A stretch of 64,000 bases of DNA, taken from assembly GCF_003315135.1 (NCBI RefSeq), contig NZ_QNRK01000001.1, positions 317,458 to 381,457 of the forward strand, in the 5' to 3' direction. This document shows positions 38,082 to 46,745 of this stretch, piece by piece. This DNA comes from Roseiarcus fermentans (GTDB lineage: Bacteria; Pseudomonadota; Alphaproteobacteria; Rhizobiales; Beijerinckiaceae). Position 1 is the first letter of the stretch. Each line of letters starts with the position of its first letter. The notes below the pieces were generated by a model. The model worked only from the letters and a program-made list of their open reading frames with translations. It had not been told where the DNA came from and ran no database searches. A program made the translations under genes and the position numbers.

Positions 38082-39581
38082 TTGACCAAATCGACAAGAT
38101 GGACAGGCGCGGGTCGAGACCTGGAATGGAGCAATCCTTCGAACTGGTCGAACGGCGTGCCCACAGCTGGCGAGTATGCGGTCGTCCAGGATGGCCGTTC
38201 CTGGCTCGTATCGCTGCGATCGAATGGCGTCGCCGACCAGGTCGGCGACCTGCGCATGACCGGCGGCCGTCTCATTCTCACGAACGGCGAGCTCGATTTC
38301 TCGCCGGCGGCGCGATCCAATGCGCCGAGCTACGACCTCGAACTGAGCGCAGGCGCCGCTCTGACGGTGGCTTCGGGCGCGAAACTCGCCGGGCGTCAGA
38401 CGATGCTCATCGGCGGCGACGGCTCGGCGGTCCGGCTCGACGTCGAGGGCGTCGTGAGCGAGGAATACGCTCTCGTTCATGGCGGCGAACTGGTCGTTTC
38501 AGGTAAGGGACGCTGGACCTCCGGAACCAGCGGAATCGAGGTCGGGGGAACCGGCGACGGCGCGCTGGTCGTCGAAAGCGGGGGTCAGGTCTCCGGCGGC
38601 CCGAACGGCTTCAGCAATCCCGCCGCGGCGCTGCAGCTCGGAGACGGTTTCGGCAAGGGCTCTGCGGACATCCTCGGATCCGGCTCCCGCGTCGCCCTGA
38701 CCGACGTCTATGTCGGCGCGATCGCCGAGGGCTACAGCGGCGCCTTGACGATAGCCGGCGGCGGGGTTGTCAACGACGAAGTCGGAGTCGTCGCCCCGGG
38801 CGGCGACGGCTATGTCGTGATCGACGGCAAGGGCTCGCGCTGGACGAATCTCAGCTCGTTGTCGTTCGGCCAGACCGCTCCGACGGTTTCCTCGCTGACC
38901 GTGACTCACGGAGGCGAACTGGACTGGGGCGGAGCCGGCTTCGGCCTCTACGACACGCTGGCGATCGACGGTTCCGCCATTCTGCATGGAAAGACGATTT
39001 TCGACGGCGGCGAAATCGATGCGCTTTCCGGCGGGGGCGCCGTTGAGGTAACCCAGCAGATCGACATCGCCTCGAACTGGCTGTTCGCGGGACAGGAGCT
39101 GGCCTCGGTCTCGGGCGCGCAAGGCGCCAAGCTCACGCTCGCCGGGCCGATCGAGGGCGACGCCGCCTCGACGCTGCGGATCGGCGCCGGCGACGTCGCC
39201 GTCGCGCACCGGTCGAACCATTACGGCTCGACAGAGATTTACGCGGCAGTCCTCGAGGTCGGCGCGCAAGGCGCGCTGGGCGCCGGAGCCGTGGAATTCG
39301 TCGGCGGCAAACATGCCGCGACCTTGCAGATCGACCCGGGTGTCAACCTCCTCAACGCTATCCAATCCTTCGGCGCCGCCGATACGATCGACCTTCTGGG
39401 CTTCAAATTCGCGCCCGGCGTCGAGGAGACATGGACGCCGAACGCCCATGGCGCGGGCGGAACGCTGACCCTGCAGGAGGGGCGCTCGTCGGCGACGTTG
39501 CATTTCGCTGACACGTTCGCCCGCAGTTCGTTCGTCCTGTCCGCCGACGCGTCCGGGGGGACCTCCGTCAAACTGGGTTGA
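38082..39581 (+). CDS. Beta-helix repeat protein with type-I-secretion-like C-terminus
   Basis: This protein of about 499 residues starts WTGAGRDLEWSNPSNWSNGVPTA, then runs through many Gly/Val/Thr-rich strands with recurring GGELVVSGKG, GDGALVVESGG and GGDGYVVIDGKGSRW units that suggest a right-handed beta-helix like autotransporter passengers. No barrel, TPS domain or Sec signal is seen. The end (DTIDLLGFKFAPGV, GGTLTLQEGRSSATLHF, FARSSFVLSADASGGTSVKLG) resembles the C-termini of alphaproteobacterial type I secreted proteins. The start is uncertain: the frame is open from 37845, but conserved-looking sequence begins only near 38085; TTG 38082 follows GAGGG. No T1SS genes are near. It lies between duplicated DNA segments. 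Confidence 0.62.
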   Translation: MTKSTRWTGAGRDLEWSNPSNWSNGVPTAGEYAVVQDGRSWLVSLRSNGVADQVGDLRMTGGRLILTNGELDFSPAARSNAPSYDLELSAGAALTVASGAKLAGRQTMLIGGDGSAVRLDVEGVVSEEYALVHGGELVVSGKGRWTSGTSGIEVGGTGDGALVVESGGQVSGGPNGFSNPAAALQLGDGFGKGSADILGSGSRVALTDVYVGAIAEGYSGALTIAGGGVVNDEVGVVAPGGDGYVVIDGKGSRWTNLSSLSFGQTAPTVSSLTVTHGGELDWGGAGFGLYDTLAIDGSAILHGKTIFDGGEIDALSGGGAVEVTQQIDIASNWLFAGQELASVSGAQGAKLTLAGPIEGDAASTLRIGAGDVAVAHRSNHYGSTEIYAAVLEVGAQGALGAGAVEFVGGKHAATLQIDPGVNLLNAIQSFGAADTIDLLGFKFAPGVEETWTPNAHGAGGTLTLQEGRSSATLHFADTFARSSFVLSADASGGTSVKLG

Positions 39582-39655
39582 AGCCGCAAGCGCCCGCCTC
39601 GAGACTGACCGCGCCATCCACAGGCGCTTCGATGCGATATACGCGTCCACGCGCA

Positions 39656-39772
39656 GTTCGCCACCGAGGGCCGGAAGGAACCGTGAAGGCGTTCGTCGAG
39701 AAGGGCGCCGCAGCGTTTCCGGAACCGGTGGCGTGAGAGCGCCCGGTCGGAAGGACCGCAGTCGGTTTTCCA
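39656..39772 (+). pseudogene. Duplicated, decayed 3' end of the enoyl-CoA hydratase gene
   Basis: About 117 bases here are roughly 85 percent identical by eye to 37592-37707, which covers the last 25 codons of the hydratase gene plus about 40 bases downstream (GTTCGCCACCGAGG start, GGCGTTCGTCGAGAAG core, GTCGGTTTTCC end). Weaker similarity may extend to about 39625. Small indels and a premature TGA show it is not coding. Confidence 0.8.
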
Positions 39773-39849
39773 GCCCTCAGAAGATCCAGCGCCCCCTTTG
39801 CAGAACCCATTCGGCGTTCTATATAGGTCGTGCGGGCCGCAAGGTCCGC

Positions 39850-40150
39850 TATGGCGATAAATGGACGTCGAAATAAGTCTTTCGGACCCGGGGGCGGTAC
39901 CCGGCGCCTCCACCAAAGCCCGCATTGTCGGCGGGTTTCGGCGGGGGCGAAATAGGTTCGACGGGGGACCCAAAGGACGATCTTTTGCCCGGCATGATAC
40001 CGCCGTTATCGGGTCAACCTTATAGTTGCCAACGACAACTATGCTCCGGTGGCCCTCGCCGCGTAATGCGGTGATGGTACTGGGAATCAAGTCCTGAGGG
40101 TTTGCACCTGAAGGCGGGGTCCGGAGGCGCCTGGCAACAGAAGCCTCCAC
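39850..40150 (+). ncRNA. ssrA: Circularly permuted (two-piece) tmRNA
   Basis: The order is that of alphaproteobacterial tmRNA. The acceptor piece comes first and ends in CGCCTCC-ACCA (CCA at 39913-39915) with a T-arm just before it. It is followed by an intervening loop (about 39916-39942), then the coding piece beginning GGGGGCGAAATAGGTTCGAC at 39943. GGGGGCG pairs with CGCCTCC to rebuild the acceptor stem. The tag reading frame at 40028-40066 encodes ANDNYAPVALAA then TAA. tmRNA frees stalled ribosomes and marks the nascent chain for ClpXP. Outer ends are approximate. The SspB gene follows directly. Confidence 0.9.
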
Positions 40151-40158
40151 TTCTTTTT
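40123..40158 (+). terminator. Rho-independent terminator after ssrA
   Basis: GGAGGC (40123-40128) pairs with GCCTCC (40143-40148) across a 14-base loop and is followed by ACTTCTTTTT. The hairpin may also belong to the precursor 3' end removed during tmRNA maturation. Confidence 0.6.
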
Positions 40159-40249
40159 GCGATTGGCTGCGGCCCACGGAGCGGCGGCGCTTGTCGGGAA
40201 GTTTGCAAGTTCCCGGCGCCCGGCCAAACGGAAGCGGACCTGAAAGCGA

Positions 40250-40828
40250 ATGTCGACCGATCTCATCCGCTACGACCTCCTCGTTCAGGACGCGTTGCGC
40301 TCGGTTGTCCGCAGGGTGCTGGCCGACGCCGCGCGCTCGGGCCTTCCCGGCGATCATCATTTCAACATCGCGTTCAAGACCCAGGCGCCGGGCGTCGTCG
40401 TGCCCGCCCAGGTCAAGGCGCGTTTCCCGGACGAGATGTCGATCGTCCTTCAGCACGAGTTCTGGGACCTGACGGTCGGCCAGGATGGGTTCGAGGTGAG
40501 CCTCAATTTCTCCCGCAGGCCCGAGCGGCTGACCGTGCCGTTCGATGCAATCACCGGTTTCACCGACCCGTCGGTGCCGTTCGGCTTCAAGCTCGAGCCG
40601 CGCGTGGCCGAGGACCAGCCCGCGACCCGGCCGACGCCGACGGCGGCGCCGGCCCCCGAATCGCGGCTGCACGCGAAGCCCGCGCCCGGTCCGGCGCCCG
40701 AGTCGAAACGCGAGCCGGCGAAACCTGCGCCCGCCGCCGACAAGACGGACGCGGCGGCCGCGGCCGCACGGCCGCCGCCGCCGGGAGCGGCCAAGGTCGT
40801 CTCGATCGACGCCTTCCGCAAGAAATAG
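40250..40828 (+). CDS. sspB: SspB-family ClpXP adaptor
   Basis: This 192-residue protein resembles the alpha-type SspB adaptor that tethers ssrA-tagged proteins to ClpXP. The N-terminal domain (IRYDLLVQDALRSVVRRVL, HHFNIAFKTQAPGVVVP, EMSIVLQHEFWDL, FSRRPERLTVPFDAITGFTDPSVPFGFKL) binds the tag. A flexible Pro/Ala/Lys linker ends in KVVSIDAFRKK, the expected ClpX-binding (XB) tail. The start ATG at 40250. It sits about 100 bp after ssrA itself, an elegant functional neighbour. Confidence 0.9.
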   Translation: MSTDLIRYDLLVQDALRSVVRRVLADAARSGLPGDHHFNIAFKTQAPGVVVPAQVKARFPDEMSIVLQHEFWDLTVGQDGFEVSLNFSRRPERLTVPFDAITGFTDPSVPFGFKLEPRVAEDQPATRPTPTAAPAPESRLHAKPAPGPAPESKREPAKPAPAADKTDAAAAAARPPPPGAAKVVSIDAFRKK

Positions 40829-40860
40829 CTTTCAACCGATAGACCCGGAGCGGCCGCACG

Positions 40861-41049
40861 ATGGGGGATATCGTCAACTTGCGCCGGGCGCGCAAGCGTC
40901 GCGACCGCGAACGGGAATCGGCCGCCGCGGCGGAGAACCGTGTCGTTTTCGGAACGCCCAAGGCCGAACGACGTCGGATCGAGGCGGAGCGCGAGGCCGG
41001 CGATCGACGCCTCGACGGCCACAAGCTCGAGCCGGACGGCCGCGACTGA
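40861..41049 (+). CDS. DUF4169-like small basic protein
   Basis: This 62-residue, highly charged protein (MGDIVNLRRARKRRDRERE start, HKLEPDGRD end) matches the pattern of the alphaproteobacterial DUF4169 family, often found beside SspB and a ribbon-helix-helix gene. Function is unknown. It starts 33 bp after sspB and ends one base before the next gene, so the three form an operon. Confidence 0.78.
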   Translation: MGDIVNLRRARKRRDRERESAAAAENRVVFGTPKAERRRIEAEREAGDRRLDGHKLEPDGRD

Positions 41050-41050
41050 C

Positions 41051-41278
41051 ATGAGCGGCGCCCGCGTCGTCAAGCGCTCCGTCGTGATCGCGGGCCATCG
41101 AACCAGCATCTCGCTCGAAGACGCGTTCTGGCTGCGGCTGCAGACGATCGCGGCCGGCAAGGGCGTCTCGATCAACGCGCTCGCCGCCGAGATCGACGCG
41201 GCGCGCGGCGAAGCCAATCTGTCCTCCGCAATGCGCGTCTTCGTTCTCGAAACCGTGAGCGCCCGCGCCGGCGGATGA
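41051..41278 (+). CDS. Ribbon-helix-helix domain protein
   Basis: This 75-residue protein carries VVKRSVVIAGHRTSISLEDAFW followed by LQTIAAGKGVSINALAAEID and a C-terminal helix (SSAMRVFVLETV). This is the pattern of the RHH_4 family of small DNA-binding or scaffold proteins common in alphaproteobacteria. The ATG at 41051 follows the DUF4169 stop almost directly. It may regulate its own operon, but no operator is evident. Confidence 0.8.
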   Translation: MSGARVVKRSVVIAGHRTSISLEDAFWLRLQTIAAGKGVSINALAAEIDAARGEANLSSAMRVFVLETVSARAGG

Positions 41279-41321
41279 GTCGGGCAGCCCCGCCGGCTCG
41301 GCGACCGATCGGCGCGCGCGC

Positions 41322-44300
41322 TCAGTACAGGCCGCTGGCGGCGGGGTCCGGCGCCGAAGGGGCGGCTTTCGGCTTCGGCCGCGCGGGCGGGAGCGGCGTC
41401 TCGGACCCGTCCGCCTTCGACCCTGCCGCGCCCCCGGGCTCCGGCGGCGATCCGGCGGATCCTTCCGGCGCCGCCCCGAGGAGACGCCCGGCCGCCTCGA
41501 GCGCCGCCTTGTCCGCCGCCGCCTTCTCCGCTGCGGCCTTTTCGTCCGCCGCCGCTTTTCCCGCCGCGGCCTTCTCCGCCGCGGCCTTGTCCGCCGCCGC
41601 CTTCTCCGCTGCGGCCTTTTCGGCCGCCGCCTTGTCCGCCGCCGCCCTGTCCGCTGCGGCCTTTTCGGCCGCCGCTTTTTCCGCCGCCGCTTTTTCCGCC
41701 GCGGCCTTTTCCGCCGCGAGCCGTTCCTCTTCCGCCCGCTGCGCCGCCAGACGCTGGGCGAGACCGTTCAGCCGCTCCTGCTCGGCGCGCCAGTCCTCGA
41801 TCTCCGCCGCCCGGCGATCGAGGAACCGCTCGCCCTTCAGCCGGCGGTTGAAGAACGCGCGCTCGCGGATGTCGGCCTCGAGATTGGCGATCCGGTCCGA
41901 CTCGCGCCCGATCGCCTGGGTGGCGAGGCCGGCGGCGAGCGCGGCCACGTCGAGCCGCCGCTTCGGCGCGCCGGTCGCGTCGGAGACCGTGACGCTCGCC
42001 GCGGGCGGCGGCCCGGTCCAGAACTTGAGCCCGGTCGCCGGTTCGCTCAACCCGAGCCGGGTCTCGAGCGCGAGATCGGAGAGCGCGAAGGTCGCGGTCA
42101 GCGCCGCCTGGACGCGGCCGGCGGCGAACGCCAGCGGGCCGAGCCGGATCGTCCCGGCGCTCAGCGCGATCGGCGTCGCGCCGGAAGGAATCGCGAGCGC
42201 GCCTTTGTCGAGCGCCGCGCCGAACTGGTAGGCGACGTTGGTCTCGTCGATCTCCGCGCCGTCGACCTCGGCCGCGGCGATGACGCGGTCGAGCGCGGCG
42301 GGGTCGCTACGCGGCAGGGCGGCGCCGGAAAGCATGACCTCGCCCCCGCCGGCGAGGCCGGCGACGAGGGCGGCCGGGCTCCTTCCGGTCGAGGCGAAGT
42401 CGAGGCGACCGCCGACCCGACCGGACAGGCCCGGGCGCGTCAGCGCCAGCGGCTCGGCCGACAAGGCGCCTTCCAGCGTCGCGTTGTCGCCGCTGCGCCG
42501 CAAGGTCGCGCGCCCGGAGACGACGCCCCCGCCGACGGTCATGGCGACGTCGTCGAGGTCGAGCCGCCCGCCGTCGAGGCGGAGGCTGGTCGAGAAGCCG
42601 CGCGCGGCCAGGCCTTCGGACAGCCCGAGGGTCGCGGCGCTCAGGCGCACGGCGGCGGAGGGCAGGGTCAGCGGCGGGGCCGGGAACCCGGCCGTCGACC
42701 AGATCGCGGGCGCTCGGGCGGGTTGCGCGGGCCCGAGCGCCAGCGCGGCGAGGTCGGCGAGGCGAAGCCGGTCGAACGACAGCGCGCCGGTGACGGCGGC
42801 CGGCTCAGCCTGCGTCGGGGAGGCCGGCCCCGCGACCGCGTCCTCGGCGCGCGCGAGGTCGGGGCCGGCCAGCGTCCGCGCGCCCTCCCCGGGCCGCTCG
42901 TAGACGAGCGATCCCGCCGCCCTGACGCCGGCGACGGCGGCGGATATGCGGGAGACCGTCCAGCGGTCGGCGCGCCGGGTGACGTCGGCGGCGGCTTCGA
43001 CCGGGCCGAGGGTCGGACCGGGCGGGGCAAGGCCGAGGAGGGCGGCGAGCGGCGCGATGTTTGCCGCCTCGACCTTCAGCGCCCCGAACAGGCTCGCGGC
43101 GTCGCCCTCGGCGGCGGGCGCGTATCGGCCGCGCCAGGCGACCGCCGCGCCCGCGACCCGCGCGGAGCCGTCGACGTCGTAGCCCGCCTCCCAGGCGCCG
43201 GACGCGTGCAGGTCGACATGCGCGGCGTCGACATGCGCGGCGTCGACGTGGGCGGCGTCGACATGGGCGGCGCCGACATGGGCGCCGCCGCCCGCCGCCG
43301 CCGCGCCGAAACCGATCTGGCGCAGCAGCGCGGCCGAATCGCGCGCCTCGAGACCGAGGGTGATGGCGCGCCGGTCTGCGTCCCCCTGCGGCTCGACCTC
43401 GAGCGCGAGCCGCGTCCCGGCGACCGCGCCGCTCGCCTTCAACGTCCGCAGGACCGGCGCTTCGGCGGCGGCGGACGGCCCGCCGACCGCCTCGAAATCG
43501 ATCGAGGCGGGGGAGAGCGACGACGCCCGATCGACCAGAGCCCGAGTGAACGGGCCCGGCGCGAGGCGGGCGATGAGCGCGGCGAAATCCCCGAGCCTGT
43601 CCGCGTTGAGCCGCCCCCTTGCGGAGATTCCTTCCGGACCGAAAACGCCCGTCGCCTCGAGCGCGGCGCCGCCCAGCCCGCCGATCGTCAGCCGGTCCAG
43701 CGTGGTCGTCGGACCGGCCTTGCCGATCTTCAGGCTGAGCGAAGCGCCTGCGATCCCGGCCCCGCCGAGATGGGCGACGCTGAGCGCCCGGGCTTCGAGC
43801 GCGAGCGACAGGTCGTAGCCGCCGATCAGCGCCCGGGCGGCCTCGAGGCTCGGCAGCGCGTCGATGTCGAGCGAATCGGTCGCGAGGTCGGCCTGGATTC
43901 GTCCGGGCGCGCCGCCGGCCGGCCGCGTGACCGCGAGCGCCCCGGTCAAGGTCGAGCGGCCCAATTCGATTCGCAGTCCCTGCCCGGAGACGCCGGCGGC
44001 CGTCGCCTCGATCGTCCCCGACGCGGCGAACCGCGACCCCGACATCGCGTCGCCGAGCGCTTGGGCCCAGGGCGCGAAATCCGGAGCGCCCTGGCCGGCC
44101 CAGGTTCCGACGACGCCGGCGTCCTCCGTGGCGAAGTCGATCGCGCCGGCGAAGGTGGGCGCGACGCCGATGTCCGCCCTCCCCTCGGCCTTCAGGCGGG
44201 TCGTTCCCGGCAGGCCGGCCTCGAACCGGACCGTCATCGGATCGCCCGGCCTCGCCTCGACAGCCGCCGTCAATCCGGTGACGGCGTCGCCGCCGAGAAT

Positions 44301-45365
44301 GGCGGTCGCGACCGCGAAGCGCCCGTCGAGCGTCGCCGGCCCGGCGGCGGCGAGCGCCGGCGCGAGCGCGGCCGACAGCCGCTCGATCGCCCGCGCGGGC
44401 GCGACGCCGTCCTCGCCCTTGCGGCGCAGGAGCGCATCCAGATTGGCCTGTTTGGCCTCGGCGCGGATCGTGAGCCGCGCGGGGGCGCCGAAGGCGAGCC
44501 CCGCCGACCCCTCGGCGCGCAGCGCCCGTTCCTCCTGACCGAAGCGGAACTCGGCGCCGGTCAGCGACGCGCCGTCGAGGTCGGCCGCGAGCGCGCCGGC
44601 GGCGCGCCACGGGATCGGCCCGTCGACGTCGGGCGCGGCTCCCGACAGCACCGCGGCGCCGAGCGCGCTCGGGCCATGAGCGCGGAAGGCGAGCGTCCCG
44701 TCGAATTCGAGAGCCGGCCAGCCTGGACCGCGCTCGATCCCGAGCCGGATCGGAGCGCCGTCGGCGCCGGCTTTCTCCGTGGCGAGCCGGAATGCGAGGG
44801 GGGCGCCGCCCGGTCCGGCGACGCTGCCGGAAACATGATAGGGCCCGGCGAGCGACGCCGCGTCGCCGTCGACATCGACGTCGCGAATCGTAAACTCGGG
44901 CGCGCCGCGCCCGGCCGCGATGCGGATCGTTCCGTCGCGCACCGCGACCCGGTCGAAACCGACCGCTTCCGCCGGGGCCGAGCCCGCGCCGGGAAGGACG
45001 AGCGCGCCGTCGGCCGCGCGGGCGAGGGTCAGGACCGGCTTGTCCAGCCGCACCTCGGTGAAGCGAAAGGCGCCGCTCGCGAGCTTGACCAGCGCGAGTT
45101 CGAGCCGCGCGCCCGCGAAGGTCAGCCGGGGCGCGCCCTCGCCCGGTCCGGCGGCGGACCCCGCGCCGACCTCCAGATAGGGGGTCGGAAGGAGCCTCAG
45201 CGTCACCGGCCCGTCGAGCGCCACCCGGCCGCCGGTCAGCGCTGCGAGACGCGCGGCGACGTCCGCGCGATGGGCCGACCAGTCGACGAGATAAGGCGCG
45301 ACCAGCGCCGCCGTCAGAAACGTGACGAGCGCGACCGCGATGAGGGTCAGGATGACGCGCACGGA
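41322..45365 (-). CDS. AsmA-family protein with Ala/Lys/Glu-rich C-terminal coiled coil
   Basis: This protein of about 1347 residues has an N-terminal transmembrane anchor (VILTLIAVALVTFLTAALVAPYL), then a large AsmA/DUF3971-like periplasmic region (WSAHRADVAARLAALTGGRVALDG, LRLLPTPYLEVGAG onward). AsmA-like proteins form bridge-like grooves thought to carry lipids between membranes. Two oddities: a five-copy AAHVD repeat in the middle, and a tail of about 70 residues made of AEKAA/ADKAA units. The start is likely GTG at 45365 because the anchor should lie at the N-terminus; an ATG at 45503 would add 46 Arg-rich residues. It is divergent from the ABC importer operon. Confidence 0.85.
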   Translation of the reverse strand, partial: SVRVILTLIAVALVTFLTAALVAPYLVDWSAHRADVAARLAALTGGRVALDGPVTLRLLPTPYLEVGAGSAAGPGEGAPRLTFAGARLELALVKLASGAFRFTEVRLDKPVLTLARAADGALVLPGAGSAPAEAVGFDRVAVRDGTIRIAAGRGAPEFTIRDVDVDGDAASLAGPYHVSGSVAGPGGAPLAFRLATEKAGADGAPIRLGIERGPGWPALEFDGTLAFRAHGPSALGAAVLSGAAPDVDGPIPWRAAGALAADLDGASLTGAEFRFGQEERALRAEGSAGLAFGAPARLTIRAEAKQANLDALLRRKGEDGVAPARAIERLSAALAPALAAAGPATLDGRFAVATAILGGDAVTGLTAAVEARPGDPMTVRFEAGLPGTTRLKAEGRADIGVAPTFAGAIDFATEDAGVVGTWAGQGAPDFAPWAQALGDAMSGSRFAASGTIEATAAGVSGQGLRIELGRSTLTGALAVTRPAGGAPGRIQADLATDSLDIDALPSLEAARALIGGYDLSLALEARALSVAHLGGAGIAGASLSLKIGKAGPTTTLDRLTIGGLGGAALEATGVFGPEGISARGRLNADRLGDFAALIARLAPGPFTRALVDRASSLSPASIDFEAVGGPSAAAEAPVLRTLKASGAVAGTRLALEVEPQGDADRRAITLGLEARDSAALLRQIGFGAAAAGGGAHVGAAHVDAAHVDAAHVDAAHVDLHASGAWEAGYDVDGSARVAGAAVAWRGRYAPAAEGDAASLFGALKVEAANIAPLAALLGLAPPGPTLGPVEAAADVTRRADRWTVSRISAAVAGVRAAGSLVYERPGEGARTLAGPDLARAEDAVAGPASPTQAEPAAVTGALSFDRLRLADLAALALGPAQPARAPAIWSTAGFPAPPLTLPSAAVRLSAATLGLSEGLAARGFSTSLRLDGGRLDLDDVAMTVGGGVVSGRATLRRSGDNATLEGALSAEPLALTRPGLSGRVGGRLDFASTGRSPAALVAGLAGGGEVMLSGAALPRSDPAALDRVIAAAEVDGAEIDETNVAYQFGAALDKGALAIPSGATPIALSAGTIRLGPLAFAAGRVQAALTATFALSDLALETRLGLSEPATGLKFWTGPPPAASVTVSDATGAPKRRLDVAALAAGLATQAIGRESDRIANLEADIRERAFFNRRLKGERFLDRRAAEIEDWRAEQERLNGLAQRLAAQRAEEERLAAEKAAAEKAAAEKAAAEKAAADRAAADKAAAEKAAAEKAAADKAAAEKAAAGKAAADEKAAAEKAAADKAALEAAGRLLGAAPEGSAGSPPEPGGAAGSKADGSETPLPPARPKPKAAPSAPDPAASGLY
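41505..41715 (-). repeat. Ala/Glu/Lys repeat tail of the AsmA-like protein
   Basis: About a dozen units of 15-18 bp encode AEKAA, ADKAA or ADRAA repeats. Such sequence forms a single charged alpha helix or coiled coil. The DNA is imperfect (GCCGCC and TTTTCC blocks alternate), so it is not a simple microsatellite. Confidence 0.85.
43212..43286 (-). repeat. Five-copy 15-bp tandem repeat (AAHVD) in the AsmA-like gene
   Basis: Five units of the type GTCGACATGCGCGGC stand in tandem, two identical and three with one to three changes. On the coding strand they add five AAHVD pentapeptides. Units divisible by three can expand without breaking the frame. Confidence 0.85.
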
Positions 45366-45584
45366 CCAACGATCATGAATTCTCCCCGCACACCCACGGG
45401 GTCGGCGCCGCGACCGCGGCGCCGCAAACTGGCGCGAAAATGCGGCGAGGGCAATGCGACGACCGTCCCGGGTCGCAAGGTCCCGGCGAGACGCGACATC
45501 CAAACGTCATCAAGCTCGACTACCCACACCGGCAATGCGATAACCCCTGACAAGGATCGCGACGGGGCGACGGGAGAGCTCGAC

Positions 45585-46691
45585 ATGGCTATCAGAAAAG
45601 CGGCTTTGCTCGGGGGCGCCGGGCTGGCGTTCCTCGCGTTCGGTCTCCCCGCATGCGCCGCGCCCCCCGACGACCTGGTGGCGGCCGCCAAGAAGGAAGG
45701 CCAGCTGACCGTCATCGCCCTGCCGCGGGACTGGTGCGGCTACGGGTCGCTGATCGACAGTTTCAAGACGAAATACGGGATCGCGGTCAACGAGCTGAAC
45801 CCCGACGGCGGGTCGGGCGACGAGGTCGAGGCGATCAAGGCCAACAAGGCCAACAAGGGCCCGCAGGCCCCCGACGTGATCGACGTCGGCCTGTCGTTCG
45901 GCCCGGCCGCGAAGGCCGAGGGGCTGCTCGCGCCCTACAAGGTGTCGACCTGGGACACGATTCCCGATTCCGCGAAGGACGCCGAGGGCTACTGGACCGG
46001 CGACTATTACGGCGTGCTGTCGTTCGCGGTGAACGCCGACCTCGTGAAGACGGAGCCCACCGACTGGCCGGACCTGCTCAAGCCGGAGTTCAAGGGGTCG
46101 GTCGCGCTGGCCGGCGACCCGAGGGCGTCGAACCAGGCGACGATGGGCGTCTACGCCGCGGGTCTCTCGGGCGGCGCGACGGACGCCGCCAAGGCCGCGG
46201 AGGATGGGCTGAAGTTCTTCGCCGAGCTCAACAAGGCCGGCAACTTCGTCCCCGCGATCGGCAAGGCCGCGTCGATCGCCCAGGGCGAGACGCCGGTGCT
46301 GGTGTTCTGGGACTACAACGCCCTCTCGGCGCGCGACAACCTGAAGGGCAACCCCAAGGTGGACGTGATCGTGCCGAAGACCGGGGTCGTGGCGGGCGTG
46401 TACGTCCAGGCGATCAGCGCCTTCGCGCCGCATCCGAACGCCGCCAAACTCTGGCTCGAACACCTCTATTCGGACGAGGGCCAGGTCGGCTGGCTCAAGG
46501 GCTATTGCCACCCGATTCGGTTCAACGCCCTAGTCGAGGCGGGCAAGGTCCCGGCCGACGTGCTCGCGGCCCTGCCTCCCCCGGCCGGCTACGCCAAGGC
46601 CAAGTTCCCGACGCTCGACGAACAGAAGGCCGCCAAGCAGGTGATCTCGAAGGACTGGGACACGGTGGTCGGCGCGACGGTCGCGAAGTAG
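45585..46691 (+). CDS. ABC transporter extracellular substrate-binding protein
   Basis: This 368-residue periplasmic binding protein has a signal peptide (KAALLGGAGLAFLAFGLPACAA) and a type II fold of the iron/polyamine/phosphonate group (LVAAAKKEGQLTVIALPRDW, PDVIDVGLSFGPAAKAEGLLAPY, TPVLVFWDYNALSARDN). The ligand cannot be deduced. The start ATG at 45585 is behind GGGAGAG. The stop is followed by two hairpins before the permease genes, a common means of making more binding protein than membrane components. Confidence 0.88.
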   Translation: MAIRKAALLGGAGLAFLAFGLPACAAPPDDLVAAAKKEGQLTVIALPRDWCGYGSLIDSFKTKYGIAVNELNPDGGSGDEVEAIKANKANKGPQAPDVIDVGLSFGPAAKAEGLLAPYKVSTWDTIPDSAKDAEGYWTGDYYGVLSFAVNADLVKTEPTDWPDLLKPEFKGSVALAGDPRASNQATMGVYAAGLSGGATDAAKAAEDGLKFFAELNKAGNFVPAIGKAASIAQGETPVLVFWDYNALSARDNLKGNPKVDVIVPKTGVVAGVYVQAISAFAPHPNAAKLWLEHLYSDEGQVGWLKGYCHPIRFNALVEAGKVPADVLAALPPPAGYAKAKFPTLDEQKAAKQVISKDWDTVVGATVAK

Positions 46692-46745
46692 CCGCGCGTT
46701 CGCCGGGACGGGCGGCGTCTCGCCGCCCCCGATCGCTCGAGGAAG

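Noticed and set aside
37592-39772. Insertion sequence or composite transposon around the beta-helix gene
   Set aside because: No transposase, no terminal inverted repeats, and the duplicated segment is coding sequence of the neighbouring gene rather than an IS end.
39840-40250. Small protein genes around the tmRNA
   Set aside because: Short frames here overlap the permuted ssrA structure, which explains the sequence; only the 12-residue tag is translated.
42723-45584. Plus-strand open frame running into the binding-protein gene
   Set aside because: The upstream part is antisense to the AsmA-like gene. The real start is ATG 45585 with a ribosome site and signal peptide.
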